The position numbers were made by a program, and so were the translations under genes. The notes beneath the pieces are model-generated. The model saw only the letters and a list, made by a program, of their open reading frames with translations. It ran no database searches and was not told where the DNA came from. This document shows, piece by piece, positions 51,708 to 62,229 of a stretch of DNA of 64,000 nucleotides; position 1 is the stretch's first letter; every line of letters begins with the position of its first letter. Where the stretch lies: contig NZ_MTQF01000001.1 in the NCBI RefSeq assembly GCF_001975985.1, forward strand, positions 933,586 through 997,585, given 5' to 3'. The stretch is from [Flexibacter] sp. ATCC 35103. Lineage in GTDB: Bacteria > Bacteroidota > Bacteroidia > Flavobacteriales > Flavobacteriaceae.

Positions 51708-52724
51708 GTGGCGACAAATAAAAATGCTTTAATAAGATATAAAATATTAGACAATTGTTTTAGAAATATTGGAAAAAAATATTTTATTGACAATCTCATT
51801 GAAGAATGCAATAAAGCATTATCTGAGATTGATTCTTCGTCAAATGGTATAAGTAGGAGACAAATCTTCGAAGATATTCTTTTTATGCAAAGTTCAGAAG
51901 GATGGAGTATTGCACTTTCAAAAATTAAAGAAGGAAGAAAAGTGTATTATAGATATGAAGATCCTAATTTTTCTATTAACAATATGCCTTTAAACAGTTT
52001 TGAAGTTCATCAACTTCAAGTAGCTCTTGATATTTTATCACAGTTTAAGGGAATGCCTCAATTTGAATGGATTCATGAACTTGTACCAAAATTAAAACAA
52101 GGAATGGTTCATGACAATGAATCATTTTCAACTATTATAAACTTCGACTCTAACAAATATCTTAAGGGCATAGAATATTTAGGTTTGTTATATAATGCCA
52201 TATATAACAAAAAAGTTCTTTTAATAAAATATCAACCATTTAATCATAGTCAACCTTATAATTTAAAAATTCATCCTTACTATCTGAAGCAATATAATAA
52301 TAGATGGTTTTTATATGGTTATAGTCCAGAAAAAGAAAAATTTGATTGGAATATGGCATTAGATAGAATAGTTGACATATCTGAAATCCTAGATAATTAT
52401 CAAGACAATTTGAATATTGATTGGTTAGAATATTTTGAAGATATACTTGGAGTAACTAAACATATAGATGCTAAAGTTGAGAATATAACTCTTCACTTTT
52501 ATGGCAAAACAGGAAATTATATTATTTCAAAACCCATACATGGTTCTCAAAAATCAAAATGGATTAGTAATGAAATTTTAGAAGTAAAATTGCAATTGAT
52601 TATTAATTATGAATTAGAACATTTTATTCTTTCATATGTTGATACTGTTTTAGTTGTAGAACCTAAAGAACTGCGATTTGCAATTCAAAAAAGAATTGAA
52701 AACGCAAGAATAATTAATGAATAA
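51708..52724 (+). CDS. WYL-domain transcriptional regulator
   Basis: The 338-residue protein starts with GTG and the usual opening MATNKNALIRYKILDNCFRN, then a helix-turn-helix (about 40-75). The WYL domain at about 160-230 has LYNAIYNKKVLLIKYQPFNH, HPYYLKQYNNRWFLYGYSP and ALDRIVDI. The C-terminal WCX-type domain ends AIQKRIENARI. WYL proteins control defence operons and can sense nucleic acid or nucleotide ligands. It is read away from the retron operon, with the candidate operator between. Confidence 0.87.
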   Translation: MATNKNALIRYKILDNCFRNIGKKYFIDNLIEECNKALSEIDSSSNGISRRQIFEDILFMQSSEGWSIALSKIKEGRKVYYRYEDPNFSINNMPLNSFEVHQLQVALDILSQFKGMPQFEWIHELVPKLKQGMVHDNESFSTIINFDSNKYLKGIEYLGLLYNAIYNKKVLLIKYQPFNHSQPYNLKIHPYYLKQYNNRWFLYGYSPEKEKFDWNMALDRIVDISEILDNYQDNLNIDWLEYFEDILGVTKHIDAKVENITLHFYGKTGNYIISKPIHGSQKSKWISNEILEVKLQLIINYELEHFILSYVDTVLVVEPKELRFAIQKRIENARIINE

Positions 52725-52737
52725 TCTCTATTTAAGA

Positions 52738-52766
52738 AAAACCTCCCATTTCTGAGAGGTTTTTCC
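52738..52766. terminator. Bidirectional terminator
   Basis: AAAAACCTC and GAGGTTTTT pair around CCATTTCTGA. It lies between the WYL gene and the convergent mutase gene. Confidence 0.8.
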
Positions 52767-52787
52767 ATAAATATAAAACAATAAATT

Positions 52788-55700
52788 CTACATATTCCTT
52801 CTATATTGCCCGCCAACTTCAAACAATGCCGAAGTAATCTGACCAAGCGAACAAACCTTTGTAGCTTCCATTAAATGATCGAATAAATTTTCGTTTTTAA
52901 TTGCGGCTTCTTGTAGTTTGTTTAAATGCTCGTTTACTTTTGCTTCGTGAAACTGGTGTAAGTTATCGAGCATTGTAATTTGATATTGTTTTTCTTCTTC
53001 GGTGGCGCGAATTACTTCTGCCGGAATTACCGTTGGAGAACCTTTTGAACTCAGGAAAGTATTTACACCCACAATTGGGAAATCTCCGTTGTGTTTTAGA
53101 GTTTCATAATACAAACTTTCTTCCTGAATTTTAGAACGTTGGTACATGGTTTCCATTGCACCCAAAACTCCGCCACGTTCTGTGATTCGGTCGAATTCTT
53201 GCAGAACGGCTGATTCAACTAAATCTGTTAATTCTTCGATGATGAACGAACCTTGAATTGGGTTTTCGTTTTTGGCCAGACCTAATTCTTTATTAATAAT
53301 CAACTGAATCGCCATTGCTCTGCGCACAGATTCTTCGGTTGGTGTTGTAATCGCTTCATCGTAAGCATTTGTGTGTAACGAATTACAGTTGTCGTAAATC
53401 GCATACAAAGCTTGTAAAGTGGTTCTGATATCATTAAAATCAATTTCCTGTGCGTGCAATGAACGTCCAGAAGTTTGAATATGATATTTTAGCATTTGCG
53501 CTCTTTCGTTGGCTCCGTATTTGTTTTTCATAGCTTTCGCCCAAATTTTACGCGCCACACGCCCAATAACAGAATATTCAGGATCTACTCCGTTCGAGAA
53601 AAAGAACGATAAATTTGGTCCAAAATCGTTGATGTTCATTCCGCGGCTTAAGTAATATTCCACGTAAGTGAAACCATTCGAAAGCGTAAATGCCAATTGC
53701 GTAATTGGGTTCGCTCCCGCCTCTGCAATATGATATCCTGAAATCGAAACCGAATAGAAATTACGAACGTTTTTGGTAATAAAATATTCCTGAACGTCGC
53801 CCATTAATCTTAGTGCAAATTCGGTAGAGAAAATACAAGTGTTTTGTGCCTGATCTTCTTTCAAAATATCAGCCTGAACCGTTCCACGAACTTGCGATAA
53901 TGTTTTGACTTTTATTTCATTATAAACGTCCAAAGGCAAAACCTGATCTCCGGTAACTCCCAAAAGCATTAATCCTAAACCGTTGTTTCCTTCCGGTAAA
54001 TCGCCTTGGTATCTTGGTCTTTCTGTTCCTTTTTCTTTATATATTTTATTGATTTTAGCTTCAACTTCTTTTTCAAGATCGTTTGCTTTTATGTAATATT
54101 CGCATTGCTGATCGATCGCTGCATTCATAAAAAAGCCCAACAACATTGGCGCTGGTCCGTTTATGGTCATACTTACAGATGTTAAAGCATGTACCAAATC
54201 AAAACCTGAATACAATTTTTTAGCATCATCCAAACAACAAATTGAAACTCCCGCGTTTCCAATTTTCCCGTAAATATCAGGACGAATATCCGGATCGTTT
54301 CCGTATAAAGTTACACTATCAAAAGCAGTCGAAAGTCGTTTTGCAGGCAATCCTGCGCTCACATAATGAAAACGTTTGTTGGTTCTTTCCGGTCCGCCTT
54401 CTCCGGCAAACATTCTTGACGGATCCTCGCCTTCACGCTTAAACGGATATAATCCTGAAGCAAACGGAAATTCTCCAGGAACATTTTCCTGTAAATTCCA
54501 ACGTAAAATATCGCCCCAAGCTTCGTATTTAGGCAAAGCAATTTTTGGAATTTGCAAATGCGATAAACTTTCAGAATGTGTCGCAATCTTAATTTCTTTA
54601 TCACGAACCTTAAACGAGTAAACCGGATTTTTGTATTTGGCTACTTTTTCATCCCAATTCAGAATAATTTCCCAATTGTACGGATCTAAATCCATTTTTA
54701 CTTTATCAAACTGATTTAGCAAAAGATTTAAAAATATTCTGTTTTCGTCGTGTGCTTCGGTTGCGCTTGGTAAAACAGTCGAATCGTCAATTCCTGCTTT
54801 ATTTATCTGCGGAATTTTCCCTGAAACTGATTCTATCGTTTTAAAGATTCCATATAGTTTTTGAGCTACTTTTTGCTGCGAAAGCGCGATTTCATCATAA
54901 GATCTGTTATTCTCTGCAATTTCAGATAAATAACGCGTTCTGTGTGGCGGAATCACGAAGATTTTCTCGCTCATTTCCTTCGTAATCTGAAAAGTCGATT
55001 TTAATTCGGATGCTGTTTTCTCCACAATTTTATCCATGATCGCTTTATAAAGCGTGTTCATTCCAGGATCGTTAAACTGCGATGCAATGGTTCCGAAAAC
55101 CGGCATTTCATCCGGATTTTTATCCCAAAGATTATGATTGCGTTGGTATTGTTTTTTAACGTCACGAATCGCGTCTAATGCGCCTCTTTTGTCAAACTTA
55201 TTTAAAGCTACCAAATCAGCAAAATCAAGCATGTCGATTTTTTCTAATTGTGTTGCTGCACCAAATTCCGGCGTCATTACATATAAGGATACATCAGAAT
55301 GGTCCATAATCTCAGTATCAGATTGTCCAATTCCTGAAGTTTCCAGAATAATCAAATCATATTTTGCCGCTTTCAAAACCTGAATTGCTTCGGCAACATA
55401 TTTAGACAATGCCAGATTTGATTGACGTGTTGCCAAAGAACGCATATAAACACGTGGATTATTAATAGCATTCATACGGATTCTGTCTCCTAAAAGTGCT
55501 CCTCCGGTTTTACGTTTCGAAGGATCGACAGAAATTAATCCAATTGTTTTTTCAGGGAAATCAATTAAAAAACGACGAACTAATTCGTCAACCAAAGATG
55601 ATTTTCCGGCTCCACCAGTTCCTGTAATTCCTAAAACCGGAATTTTAGAATTGGTATTATTGGTATGAATTTGATCGAAAACAGGTTTTGCTATTTCAGG

Positions 55701-56228
55701 GAAATTCTCCGCTGCCGAAATTAATCTCGCAATTGCCGTTGGAATTTTATTTTCGATATGATCGATTTCTCCGTTTAGTTTGTCTCCAATAGGATAATCA
55801 GATTGTTCTACCAAATCATTAATCATTCCTTGTAATCCCAAAGAACGGCCATCATCAGGAGAATAAATTCTGGTGATACCATAATCCTGTAATTCGGCAA
55901 TTTCGCTTGGCAGGATTACTCCGCCTCCACCGCCAAAAATCTTAATATGTCCCGCTCCTTTTTCATGAAGCAAGTCATACATATATTTAAAGTATTCATT
56001 ATGACCTCCTTGATAAGATGTCATGGCAATTGCATTTGCATCTTCCTGAATAGCAGTATTTACCACTTCTTCGACACTGCGATCATGCCCCAAATGAATT
56101 ACCTCAACTCCAGTTGACTGAATAATACGACGCATGATGTTAATCGCTGCATCATGCCCGTCAAAAAGAGAAGCCGCTGTAACAATTCTTACTTTATTTT
56201 TAGGATTATATGGTATTTGTTGTTCCAT
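52788..56228 (-). CDS. icmF: Fused isobutyryl-CoA mutase (IcmF)
   Basis: The 1146-residue protein joins three parts: a B12-binding domain (about 10-140, with DGHDAA at 23-28, where His25 ligates cobalt, and IFGGGGGVI near 97), a MeaB-like G-protein chaperone (about 195-480, Walker [10 protein letters not shown] at 203-211), and the large mutase barrel (about 560-1146, with [20 protein letters not shown] and [20 protein letters not shown]). IcmF interconverts isobutyryl- and n-butyryl-CoA with adenosylcobalamin, and the G domain guards cofactor loading. The fusion order and length match IcmF rather than the two-subunit methylmalonyl-CoA mutase. Confidence 0.92.
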   Translation of the reverse strand: MEQQIPYNPKNKVRIVTAASLFDGHDAAINIMRRIIQSTGVEVIHLGHDRSVEEVVNTAIQEDANAIAMTSYQGGHNEYFKYMYDLLHEKGAGHIKIFGGGGGVILPSEIAELQDYGITRIYSPDDGRSLGLQGMINDLVEQSDYPIGDKLNGEIDHIENKIPTAIARLISAAENFPEIAKPVFDQIHTNNTNSKIPVLGITGTGGAGKSSLVDELVRRFLIDFPEKTIGLISVDPSKRKTGGALLGDRIRMNAINNPRVYMRSLATRQSNLALSKYVAEAIQVLKAAKYDLIILETSGIGQSDTEIMDHSDVSLYVMTPEFGAATQLEKIDMLDFADLVALNKFDKRGALDAIRDVKKQYQRNHNLWDKNPDEMPVFGTIASQFNDPGMNTLYKAIMDKIVEKTASELKSTFQITKEMSEKIFVIPPHRTRYLSEIAENNRSYDEIALSQQKVAQKLYGIFKTIESVSGKIPQINKAGIDDSTVLPSATEAHDENRIFLNLLLNQFDKVKMDLDPYNWEIILNWDEKVAKYKNPVYSFKVRDKEIKIATHSESLSHLQIPKIALPKYEAWGDILRWNLQENVPGEFPFASGLYPFKREGEDPSRMFAGEGGPERTNKRFHYVSAGLPAKRLSTAFDSVTLYGNDPDIRPDIYGKIGNAGVSICCLDDAKKLYSGFDLVHALTSVSMTINGPAPMLLGFFMNAAIDQQCEYYIKANDLEKEVEAKINKIYKEKGTERPRYQGDLPEGNNGLGLMLLGVTGDQVLPLDVYNEIKVKTLSQVRGTVQADILKEDQAQNTCIFSTEFALRLMGDVQEYFITKNVRNFYSVSISGYHIAEAGANPITQLAFTLSNGFTYVEYYLSRGMNINDFGPNLSFFFSNGVDPEYSVIGRVARKIWAKAMKNKYGANERAQMLKYHIQTSGRSLHAQEIDFNDIRTTLQALYAIYDNCNSLHTNAYDEAITTPTEESVRRAMAIQLIINKELGLAKNENPIQGSFIIEELTDLVESAVLQEFDRITERGGVLGAMETMYQRSKIQEESLYYETLKHNGDFPIVGVNTFLSSKGSPTVIPAEVIRATEEEKQYQITMLDNLHQFHEAKVNEHLNKLQEAAIKNENLFDHLMEATKVCSLGQITSALFEVGGQYRRNM

Positions 56229-56531
56229 TTTATGAATATGATAATTTTAAGGGAGCAATTTACAAAATATTATAATATTTGTTCATCCTAATATCTTTTT
56301 GTTAACAAAAAAAATAATCTTTTTTATGCGAGAGGGGTAACAATTTAAATACTTATCTGATTTATCTTATATAAGTCTTATAGAAATGTTAACAACATGG
56401 TAATCTTGAAAAATTTAAATTAAATACAACAACTTGTTTTCCAGATACCTAAAGTAATTTAGCAGAGTACAAAAGCCCCAAATTTTACCCCTAAACTTTT
56501 ACTGTTAGTCATCAACGTAAAATTTTAAAAA
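56229..56531. promoter_or_regulatory. Divergent promoter region of icmF and the transpeptidase gene
   Basis: These 303 bases are non-coding and A/T-rich. TTG at 56434-56436 and TAATTTAG at 56455-56462, 18 bases apart, form a good -33/-7 pair for the plus strand. I see no cobalamin riboswitch on the icmF side. Confidence 0.55.
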
Positions 56532-58103
56532 ATGAAAACATTATATCCAATCACCCTAATATTAAGCTTGAGTTTTTTTATCTCTTCTTTTAACAGAAAT
56601 GAAAATGACATTGTTTCGTATAAAAAAACTGCAACTATTGCTAACGTTTACACAAATTCAGATCCTGATAATGTAGACGAACTTTCAAATGACTTCTTTA
56701 AAAGATATTCGGATTTAAAAAAATATAAATCTGATGTCATGTCGCTATATAAAAATAGAACTTTAGGAACCATTTGGTTTGATGAAGATGATATGAATGA
56801 ATTTGCAACTGTATTGTATGAAAAAGCTAAAAAAACAAATGATTTGATTATCCCTTATCAAAAAGAAATCGATGATCTTTTTTCTTCATCAGCAACAAAG
56901 CTTTCTAAAACAGATGCTGATATGCTAATAAGTTCTTTATATATTGCTTATGCGAAAAAAATCAATTCAGATTCTAAGAAAAAAGTCTCTTATGATGCTA
57001 TGCTCAAAGATTTTTTAAACTACAGCACAATCGAAGAAGCCAATGCTTCTACAACTGCAAATGCAGATGTTAAAGTAGAATATGACCAATATTACAAATT
57101 GCAAGATGTGCTGAAAAAATATAAAAAATTAGACCGTACAAATAAATGGAAACCTATTGTTCCGGAAGAAACACCTTATAAAGATTTACGTCCGGATGCT
57201 GTTTCCAGCACTATTGCACAGGTTAGAACTCGTTTGTATTTATTGGGAGATCTAAAAAATGATTCTAAAAGTAATGTTTACGATCGTGAATTGATGGATG
57301 CCGTAATGAAATATAAAGTTCGTAATGGTTTTAAACCTAACTATATTTTAGCCGAAGAACATATTAAAGAAATGAATGTGCCAATTTCTGAGAAAATAGA
57401 AACACTAAAACTTAATATGGAAAGATGCCGCGCTATATCAGCTCAGATTGCCAGTAGCGATGAATATGTTTTAGTAAATATTCCTTCATATGAATTGATT
57501 TATGTTAAAAACGGAAAAGTACAATTGACTTCGAGTGTATTTGTTGGTGCGCCATTAACTAAAACAACCATTTTTAACAGTGAAATTGACAGAATCGTTT
57601 TCAGCCCTTACTGGACAGTACCGCAAAGTATTGTAAACAACGAATTAAAAGGAAAAATAGCCTCTGATAAAAATTATCTTGCCGAAAAAAATATGGAAAT
57701 TGTAAATGGTCAGGTAAGACAAAAACCAGGTCCTGACAATTCATTAGGTTTGGTAAAATTTATGTTTCCAAATCCAGATGATATATACTTGCACGATACA
57801 CCTGCAAAAACGTTATTTGATTTTGAAAAAAGAACTTTCAGCCATGGTTGTATAAATGTAAAAATGGCAAAAGAATTAGCCGTTGCAATGCTTCAGGATT
57901 ATCCGGAATGGACTCCTGCGAAAATTGATAAAGCTATGGAAGGTAAAACAGAAAACAGTTTTAAATTAACTAAAAAGGTACCTATTTATATCACTTATTT
58001 TACCTCTTTGGTAAATGAAAAAGGCGAAATTGGTTTCTTTCAGGATGTTTATGAAAAAGATGCTGAAATTCTTTTTCCTCAGGCAGAAGTTGTAACTAAC
58101 TAA
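56532..58103 (+). CDS. L,D-transpeptidase, YcbB-like
   Basis: The 523-residue protein has an N-terminal hydrophobic segment (PITLILSLSFFISSF) that acts as signal or anchor, then a region of about 200 residues with a peptidoglycan-binding-like stretch (YLLGDLKNDSKSNVYDRELM, near 237). The catalytic YkuD domain follows from about 310 to 480: YWTVPQSIVNNELKGKI near 365 and FSHGCINV with His438-Gly-Cys440. It cross-links peptidoglycan meso-DAP residues in the periplasm. The length and insert in the YkuD domain fit the YcbB/LdtD class. A long hairpin terminates it. Confidence 0.88.
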   Translation: MKTLYPITLILSLSFFISSFNRNENDIVSYKKTATIANVYTNSDPDNVDELSNDFFKRYSDLKKYKSDVMSLYKNRTLGTIWFDEDDMNEFATVLYEKAKKTNDLIIPYQKEIDDLFSSSATKLSKTDADMLISSLYIAYAKKINSDSKKKVSYDAMLKDFLNYSTIEEANASTTANADVKVEYDQYYKLQDVLKKYKKLDRTNKWKPIVPEETPYKDLRPDAVSSTIAQVRTRLYLLGDLKNDSKSNVYDRELMDAVMKYKVRNGFKPNYILAEEHIKEMNVPISEKIETLKLNMERCRAISAQIASSDEYVLVNIPSYELIYVKNGKVQLTSSVFVGAPLTKTTIFNSEIDRIVFSPYWTVPQSIVNNELKGKIASDKNYLAEKNMEIVNGQVRQKPGPDNSLGLVKFMFPNPDDIYLHDTPAKTLFDFEKRTFSHGCINVKMAKELAVAMLQDYPEWTPAKIDKAMEGKTENSFKLTKKVPIYITYFTSLVNEKGEIGFFQDVYEKDAEILFPQAEVVTN

Positions 58104-58128
58104 TATTAGAATTTTAAATAGCATATTA

Positions 58129-58176
58129 AGCTTCTTATTTATTTCAATCACGAATTGAGATAAATAAGAAGCTTTT
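58129..58176. terminator. Terminator of the transpeptidase gene
   Basis: AAGCTTCTTATTTAT and ATAAATAAGAAGCTT form a perfect 15-bp stem around a 17-base loop, then T's. Confidence 0.9.
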
Positions 58177-58320
58177 TTTGTGAACAGAATATAGCCTTTA
58201 TACAAACTCAAATAAAAACCTTAAGTTATTAATATTAAAACTTTTAGAGAATAAAATATTTTAAAGAGAGACGGATCTTTGCATAATAATTATACCACTA
58301 TTATAAAAAATAAATTTGTC

Positions 58321-58662
58321 ATGAAAACAGAAAATATTGAAGGATTATCACTTTTTGAAATAAATGTATTGATTCAACAAGGCGGAAGATTTGTTATGTT
58401 TCCAAATCTTATTACCAAATTAAAAAGTTCAACTATTTATTTTATTCGCCCTGAAGAAAAAATATACAAATACGCCTTTAAACATTTTATAAAGAATTTA
58501 TCAAATGGTCGACGCACATTTCCTTTAAAACCATTTTACATTTCAAAATCATTATTTTATTTGGCCATTGGCGGTAAAGATTATACCCAAAACATGCTGG
58601 CTGACTTAAAACAGATCAATCCAATATATAATCCTAATTTATATTGTCTTCAATACGTTTAA
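58321..58662 (+). CDS. Small protein of unknown function
   Basis: I use the ATG at 58321; an open frame starts at a TTG at 58279, but the ATG fits better. The 113-residue protein has no signal and is basic, with LFEINVLIQQGGRFVMFPNL, STIYFIRPEEKIYKYAFKHF and RRTFPLKPFYISK. I do not recognise it, though length and composition suggest a small cytoplasmic alpha/beta protein. A GATCTTTG just before (near 58273-58280) may be a promoter box. Confidence 0.55.
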   Translation: MKTENIEGLSLFEINVLIQQGGRFVMFPNLITKLKSSTIYFIRPEEKIYKYAFKHFIKNLSNGRRTFPLKPFYISKSLFYLAIGGKDYTQNMLADLKQINPIYNPNLYCLQYV

Positions 58663-58800
58663 ATTTAAAAGAATATAAACTTTTAATTTTTTATCAGAAC
58701 ATCTATTGCTCAAAAGATCTTGCCATAATTGTCTTAAAGTGTTATTTAAAAAACTTTTACCGGCAAACTTAGAAGTTAACAAAAAATATATTTACGAATT

Positions 58801-58836
58801 GAATTTAGCTCTTTTACAGGGCTAAATTCTTTTTTT
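58801..58836 (+). terminator. Hairpin with T-run before the lipoprotein gene
   Basis: GAATTTAGC and GCTAAATTC pair around TCTTTTACAGG, then TTTTTTT. It stands only 26 bases before the next ATG, so it either ends the upstream transcript or attenuates the lipoprotein gene. Confidence 0.65.
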
Positions 58837-58861
58837 ATTTAACTTCTAAAACGATCTAAAT

Positions 58862-59512
58862 ATGAAAACCACTACATTCAGAATCTTTATTCTATGCCTT
58901 ATTTTAGGTACAGCAGCTTGTTCTTCTAACGACTCTGCTGAGAATGAAACTACATCTCCGGAAAAAAAACTATACGATTACTATGTTGACAGCAACATGC
59001 AAAAATCAATAGATCAACTTGGTATTACAATACACAAAGGCAATACTCCTCCTACGGTAGAAGGTATTTATAAAATTGATCCTTTGCGTTGTACCATGTC
59101 TAATTTTAGTGACGGAATGCTGGGAGTTGAACTTGGCGCATCTACTCTTACATTATCAAATCAAAACACAGTTAATTTAAGCGTTGATTATAAAAGCTTC
59201 ACTATTTACTCTTATGAAGATAAGAATGAAACCTGGGAAGGAAAAGGCTCCTTTATTTCTGGCCAAGGCAACAAATTCTCTATATTATTACATAGTAACG
59301 GCGAACTGGAAAACGGAATTTATAAAGCAAAATTCCAAAATTTAATCATTCTTTCCGGCGAACTGGATGTTCAGGATGACAAAATAAAAGGGATCAAAAA
59401 TTTACAACTCGCCTCTATTATGTCTGATGATTATCAAGATCCTTACAATACTTTAATATCAATAGGTCAGGGACGCCTTTTTACCAATAGTTATGCCGGT
59501 ACAAATAAGTAA
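58862..59512 (+). CDS. Lipoprotein of unknown function
   Basis: The 216-residue protein has a lipoprotein signal (CLILGTAACSSND, Cys near 20) with a Ser/Glu-rich linker. The mature domain is beta-rich, with GITIHKGNTPPTVEGIYKID, then GKGSFISGQGNKFSILLHSN and DPYNTLISIGQGRLFTNSYA near the end. It should face the periplasm or surface. I do not recognise a family. It has no operon partner; the next gene is 110 bases away. Confidence 0.6.
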   Translation: MKTTTFRIFILCLILGTAACSSNDSAENETTSPEKKLYDYYVDSNMQKSIDQLGITIHKGNTPPTVEGIYKIDPLRCTMSNFSDGMLGVELGASTLTLSNQNTVNLSVDYKSFTIYSYEDKNETWEGKGSFISGQGNKFSILLHSNGELENGIYKAKFQNLIILSGELDVQDDKIKGIKNLQLASIMSDDYQDPYNTLISIGQGRLFTNSYAGTNK

Positions 59513-59622
59513 AATATCCTGAGTCATATTTTTTCTGATGCTATTTTCGAATAAATTTTTTATCGAGAATAACAGTATTTTTCTATCTTTAAACTCTAAT
59601 ATTAAATTATTATTTTTAAATC

Positions 59623-60045
59623 ATGGAAGACGACTACGTTGAAGTTAGAAAGAGTTGGTGGGAAAGAAACTGGAAATGGTTAGTACCAACCGGATGTGTC
59701 AGCATTTTATTGATTTTTGTATTATTTATAGCGGGAATTTTCTTTGGAGTTACGTCTATGATGACAAATTCTGATGTTTATAAAGGCACCATGAACGAGG
59801 TGCAGCATAACCAACTTGTAATCGAAAAATTAGGAACTCCTATTGAAGATGACGGAATGACTTCCGGCAGTATAAATACAACAAACAACGATCGCGGAAA
59901 TTGTAATTTACAAATTCCGATAAAAGGACCTAAAGGCCAGGCAATCGTATTTGTTGTCGCTGAAAAAAAAGGAGTCTGGAAGTACAGTGAAATGACTGTT
60001 TTTATAAAAGCAACAAAAGAAGAAATTAATTTACTCAAAAAATAA
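59623..60045 (+). CDS. Coa1-family-like membrane protein
   Basis: The 140-residue protein has one membrane helix near residues 19-42 (WLVPTGCVSILLIFVLFIAG), after a charged N-terminus, and a periplasmic domain with LVIEKLGTPIEDDGMTSGSI and GPKGQAIVFVVAEKKGVWKY. This follows the Coa1/Tim21-type cytochrome c oxidase assembly family, as annotated for many flavobacterial proteins of this size. No oxidase gene is nearby, so the role is an inference from family only. A good terminator follows. Confidence 0.7.
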   Translation: MEDDYVEVRKSWWERNWKWLVPTGCVSILLIFVLFIAGIFFGVTSMMTNSDVYKGTMNEVQHNQLVIEKLGTPIEDDGMTSGSINTTNNDRGNCNLQIPIKGPKGQAIVFVVAEKKGVWKYSEMTVFIKATKEEINLLKK

Positions 60046-60054
60046 TTTCACATA

Positions 60055-60088
60055 AAAAGGCAGATTCTTGTTGGTTTCTGCCTTTTTT
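60055..60088 (+). terminator. Terminator of the Coa1-like gene
   Basis: AAAAAGGCAGA pairs with TCTGCCTTTTT around a 10-base loop, with a T-run. Confidence 0.85.
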
Positions 60089-60208
60089 ATTTCAAAATAC
60101 TAAAATGATGTTATCTCAATAAAATTTATTTTTTAAGACTAGGATTCTTAATGCAAAAAACAACTTAGAAAGAGTACTTTTATCATAACAAATTTTCATA
60201 TTTCAACC

Positions 60209-60826
60209 ATGTATATCCGCCTGTCTTTCTTTTTATTATTTTTCGGTTTTTCGACTTTACTATTTTCTCAAAATCCCGCTAAAAAAGAGCCCATACATAA
60301 AGCATCAGCGAATACGATAAATTCAGATAATTATGTAAAAATATTGTGGCTGGATAATAACGGAACTCTTCAGCTCAATGAAGATTATATCAAAACAATC
60401 ACAGACCAGCAACGAGCAGCATTGGGTTATATTGCAACCGATGTTGGCGGTGAATGTTATTGGGATGGAGAAAAGAAAGCAGACAAAAGCAACTTGAAAT
60501 GTAAATTGCTGTCAGCGCTTAATTTAGGTTATCAATGCTCTGAAACGCATTTGTCTTTTCTAAAAAAATGGTTTAAAGATGATCTCAAAGTACTTGAGAG
60601 ATTACAATATTGCAACAAAACTGATTCTTCGCAAAAAATTAAGGATGGTTTTGTAACATTAAAAATGATAACGAACCAATCAACAATTAAGATAATTTAC
60701 TCAGCAGTTGGCAGCGACAGTAATGCGCAACAAAAATGGAGCTGGACAGAAGAGTCTACTTATTCTTTTACCAAAAATGGAATTAAACAAACTGACCGTA
60801 AAAACATCAATGGTCTATACAATTAG
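60209..60826 (+). CDS. Secreted protein of unknown function
   Basis: The 205-residue protein begins with a signal peptide (LLFFGFSTLLFSQN). The mature part has pairs of Cys (ECYWDG, LKCKLLSALNLGYQCS and LQYCNKT), which suggest disulfides, and a helical segment with SFLKKWFKDDLKVLERLQYC. The C-terminal part is beta-rich, with STIKIIYSAVGSDSNAQQKW. I do not recognise the family. The next gene is 40 bases downstream, so both may be read together. Confidence 0.6.
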   Translation: MYIRLSFFLLFFGFSTLLFSQNPAKKEPIHKASANTINSDNYVKILWLDNNGTLQLNEDYIKTITDQQRAALGYIATDVGGECYWDGEKKADKSNLKCKLLSALNLGYQCSETHLSFLKKWFKDDLKVLERLQYCNKTDSSQKIKDGFVTLKMITNQSTIKIIYSAVGSDSNAQQKWSWTEESTYSFTKNGIKQTDRKNINGLYN

Positions 60827-60865
60827 AAAAATCAAAAAAATTAAATTAAGTATTATCATTTACTC

Positions 60866-61429
60866 ATGAATAAAATAAAATTGTTTTTTTTATACATCAT
60901 TTTTCTTCAAAGTGCCTTTATATTAGCACAATCCAATAATTATCAAGCTCTTACCAATCGAGTAAAACAATTTTCGAAACCTGCAAAAGTATTGTTCAAT
61001 AATATTGATGCCAAAGGAAATGGTTCGATAGAATTTACAAATGCAAAAAAACAAGTGCTGCGTTTTCGTTTAGATAATAAAAAACTTCAGGTTATGCATG
61101 GCGGAATTGCTTATCAGCTTTTTTATTATAAAAATAATTATTTGCAAAGAATTGAAACTTTTGATACCAGCGGAAATTTAGCTGCAGAAAGAGAATCAAA
61201 AAATGAAGCAGCCGTAAACTTCATTATTGATAAACCAGATTTATACCTAAAGAAAAAGAAACTTATTGATGCTGCCGAAGGAAATATCGACTTAAAAGAG
61301 GACAGCAATGAAAAAATTATAAGGGTAGAAATATTCGATCAGAATAATCTCCCGATAAGGGAATTTCAACCTACTTATATTTCCAGCAAAACATATTGGA
61401 ATTATAATGTTAGAATGTATTGGCCTTAA
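60866..61429 (+). CDS. Secreted protein of unknown function
   Basis: This 187-residue protein has a signal peptide (IIFLQSAFILAQSN). The mature part has VKQFSKPAKVLFNNIDAKGN and repeats of short beta hairpins such as YKNNYLQRIETFDTSGNLAA, like an antitoxin-style or RHS-like strand pair, but too short to call. It ends TYWNYNVRMYWP. It is 40 bases after the previous secreted gene, on the same strand. Confidence 0.6.
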   Translation: MNKIKLFFLYIIFLQSAFILAQSNNYQALTNRVKQFSKPAKVLFNNIDAKGNGSIEFTNAKKQVLRFRLDNKKLQVMHGGIAYQLFYYKNNYLQRIETFDTSGNLAAERESKNEAAVNFIIDKPDLYLKKKKLIDAAEGNIDLKEDSNEKIIRVEIFDQNNLPIREFQPTYISSKTYWNYNVRMYWP

Positions 61430-61486
61430 CAGAAGATTTTAGCCACTAAGTTTGATTATGAAATTATATTCAAAATTCACGATATC

Positions 61487-62059
61487 ATGAATTGGAATAA
61501 CGGAATGGGATATATTCGTTATATCATTTTACCAAATAATAACAATTGGCAACATATACTTGCCGATAGTTATAGCAGCGAAACTTTCACAACTAAAATA
61601 AAACAAGATAAAAAGTTTCTTGACAGCTATGATGCGTGTGTTTTTAAATTAATATCAGCTCGCGCGCACCATATATTTTATCAAAGTGAATCTTTTGGAA
61701 CTATTTTAATGGATAGTGTATCATTTGAATTGGAAAAATTTTGCTTAAATTATTCTAAACAATACGATGGCGAAATTATAGTTCTAAAAGGACATCCGGA
61801 ATGCTTTGATCTGTATGATATCGAAATATACATAAATGGAGTTTTGGTGCGAAAAAGTATTAATGTCGCCAAAGAATTATATAACAACGCACCGGAAATA
61901 CTTAAACCAATGTATTCATCTTATGCAAATACAGAAATTGGACAACCATCTATTTTTGAAGAACTGCCGTATTTAATTCCATTTTTAAATCATTTTGGCT
62001 GGACAGAAGAATTTATGGATCAAAAAAAATGGCAAGCAGTAACCACTAATCTGGATTAA
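61487..62059 (+). CDS. Cytoplasmic protein of unknown function
   Basis: The 190-residue protein has no signal. MNWNNGMGYIRYIILPNNNN opens it and ACVFKLISARAHHIFYQSES is near 50. It has a mixed alpha/beta pattern, with few charges at the ends. The C-terminus has IPFLNHFGWTEEFMDQKKWQ. The size and composition could suit an immunity protein, but no toxin gene is seen nearby. I do not recognise a family. Confidence 0.5.
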   Translation: MNWNNGMGYIRYIILPNNNNWQHILADSYSSETFTTKIKQDKKFLDSYDACVFKLISARAHHIFYQSESFGTILMDSVSFELEKFCLNYSKQYDGEIIVLKGHPECFDLYDIEIYINGVLVRKSINVAKELYNNAPEILKPMYSSYANTEIGQPSIFEELPYLIPFLNHFGWTEEFMDQKKWQAVTTNLD

Positions 62060-62229
62060 ATTATGATATTATAATTCATCATTTTTTCAGAATATGTTCT
62101 TTTCTATAAAAAAACAAAGACCTCTAATGAGGAATGTTATTTATGAAACAAAATATTTCTACTCCCGAAATAAAATTGTGGCTTTGTTTTTGAATATGTA
62201 GTATTTTTGAACCTTATATACCCCAAATA

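Noticed and set aside
46756..52724. Integrative element carrying the retron
   Set aside because: No integrase, transposase, tRNA gene or flanking direct repeat was seen, so only the gene content suggests transfer.
56229..56531. Cobalamin riboswitch upstream of icmF
   Set aside because: No B12-box-like sequence seen; the region is simple A/T-rich sequence with a plus-strand promoter.
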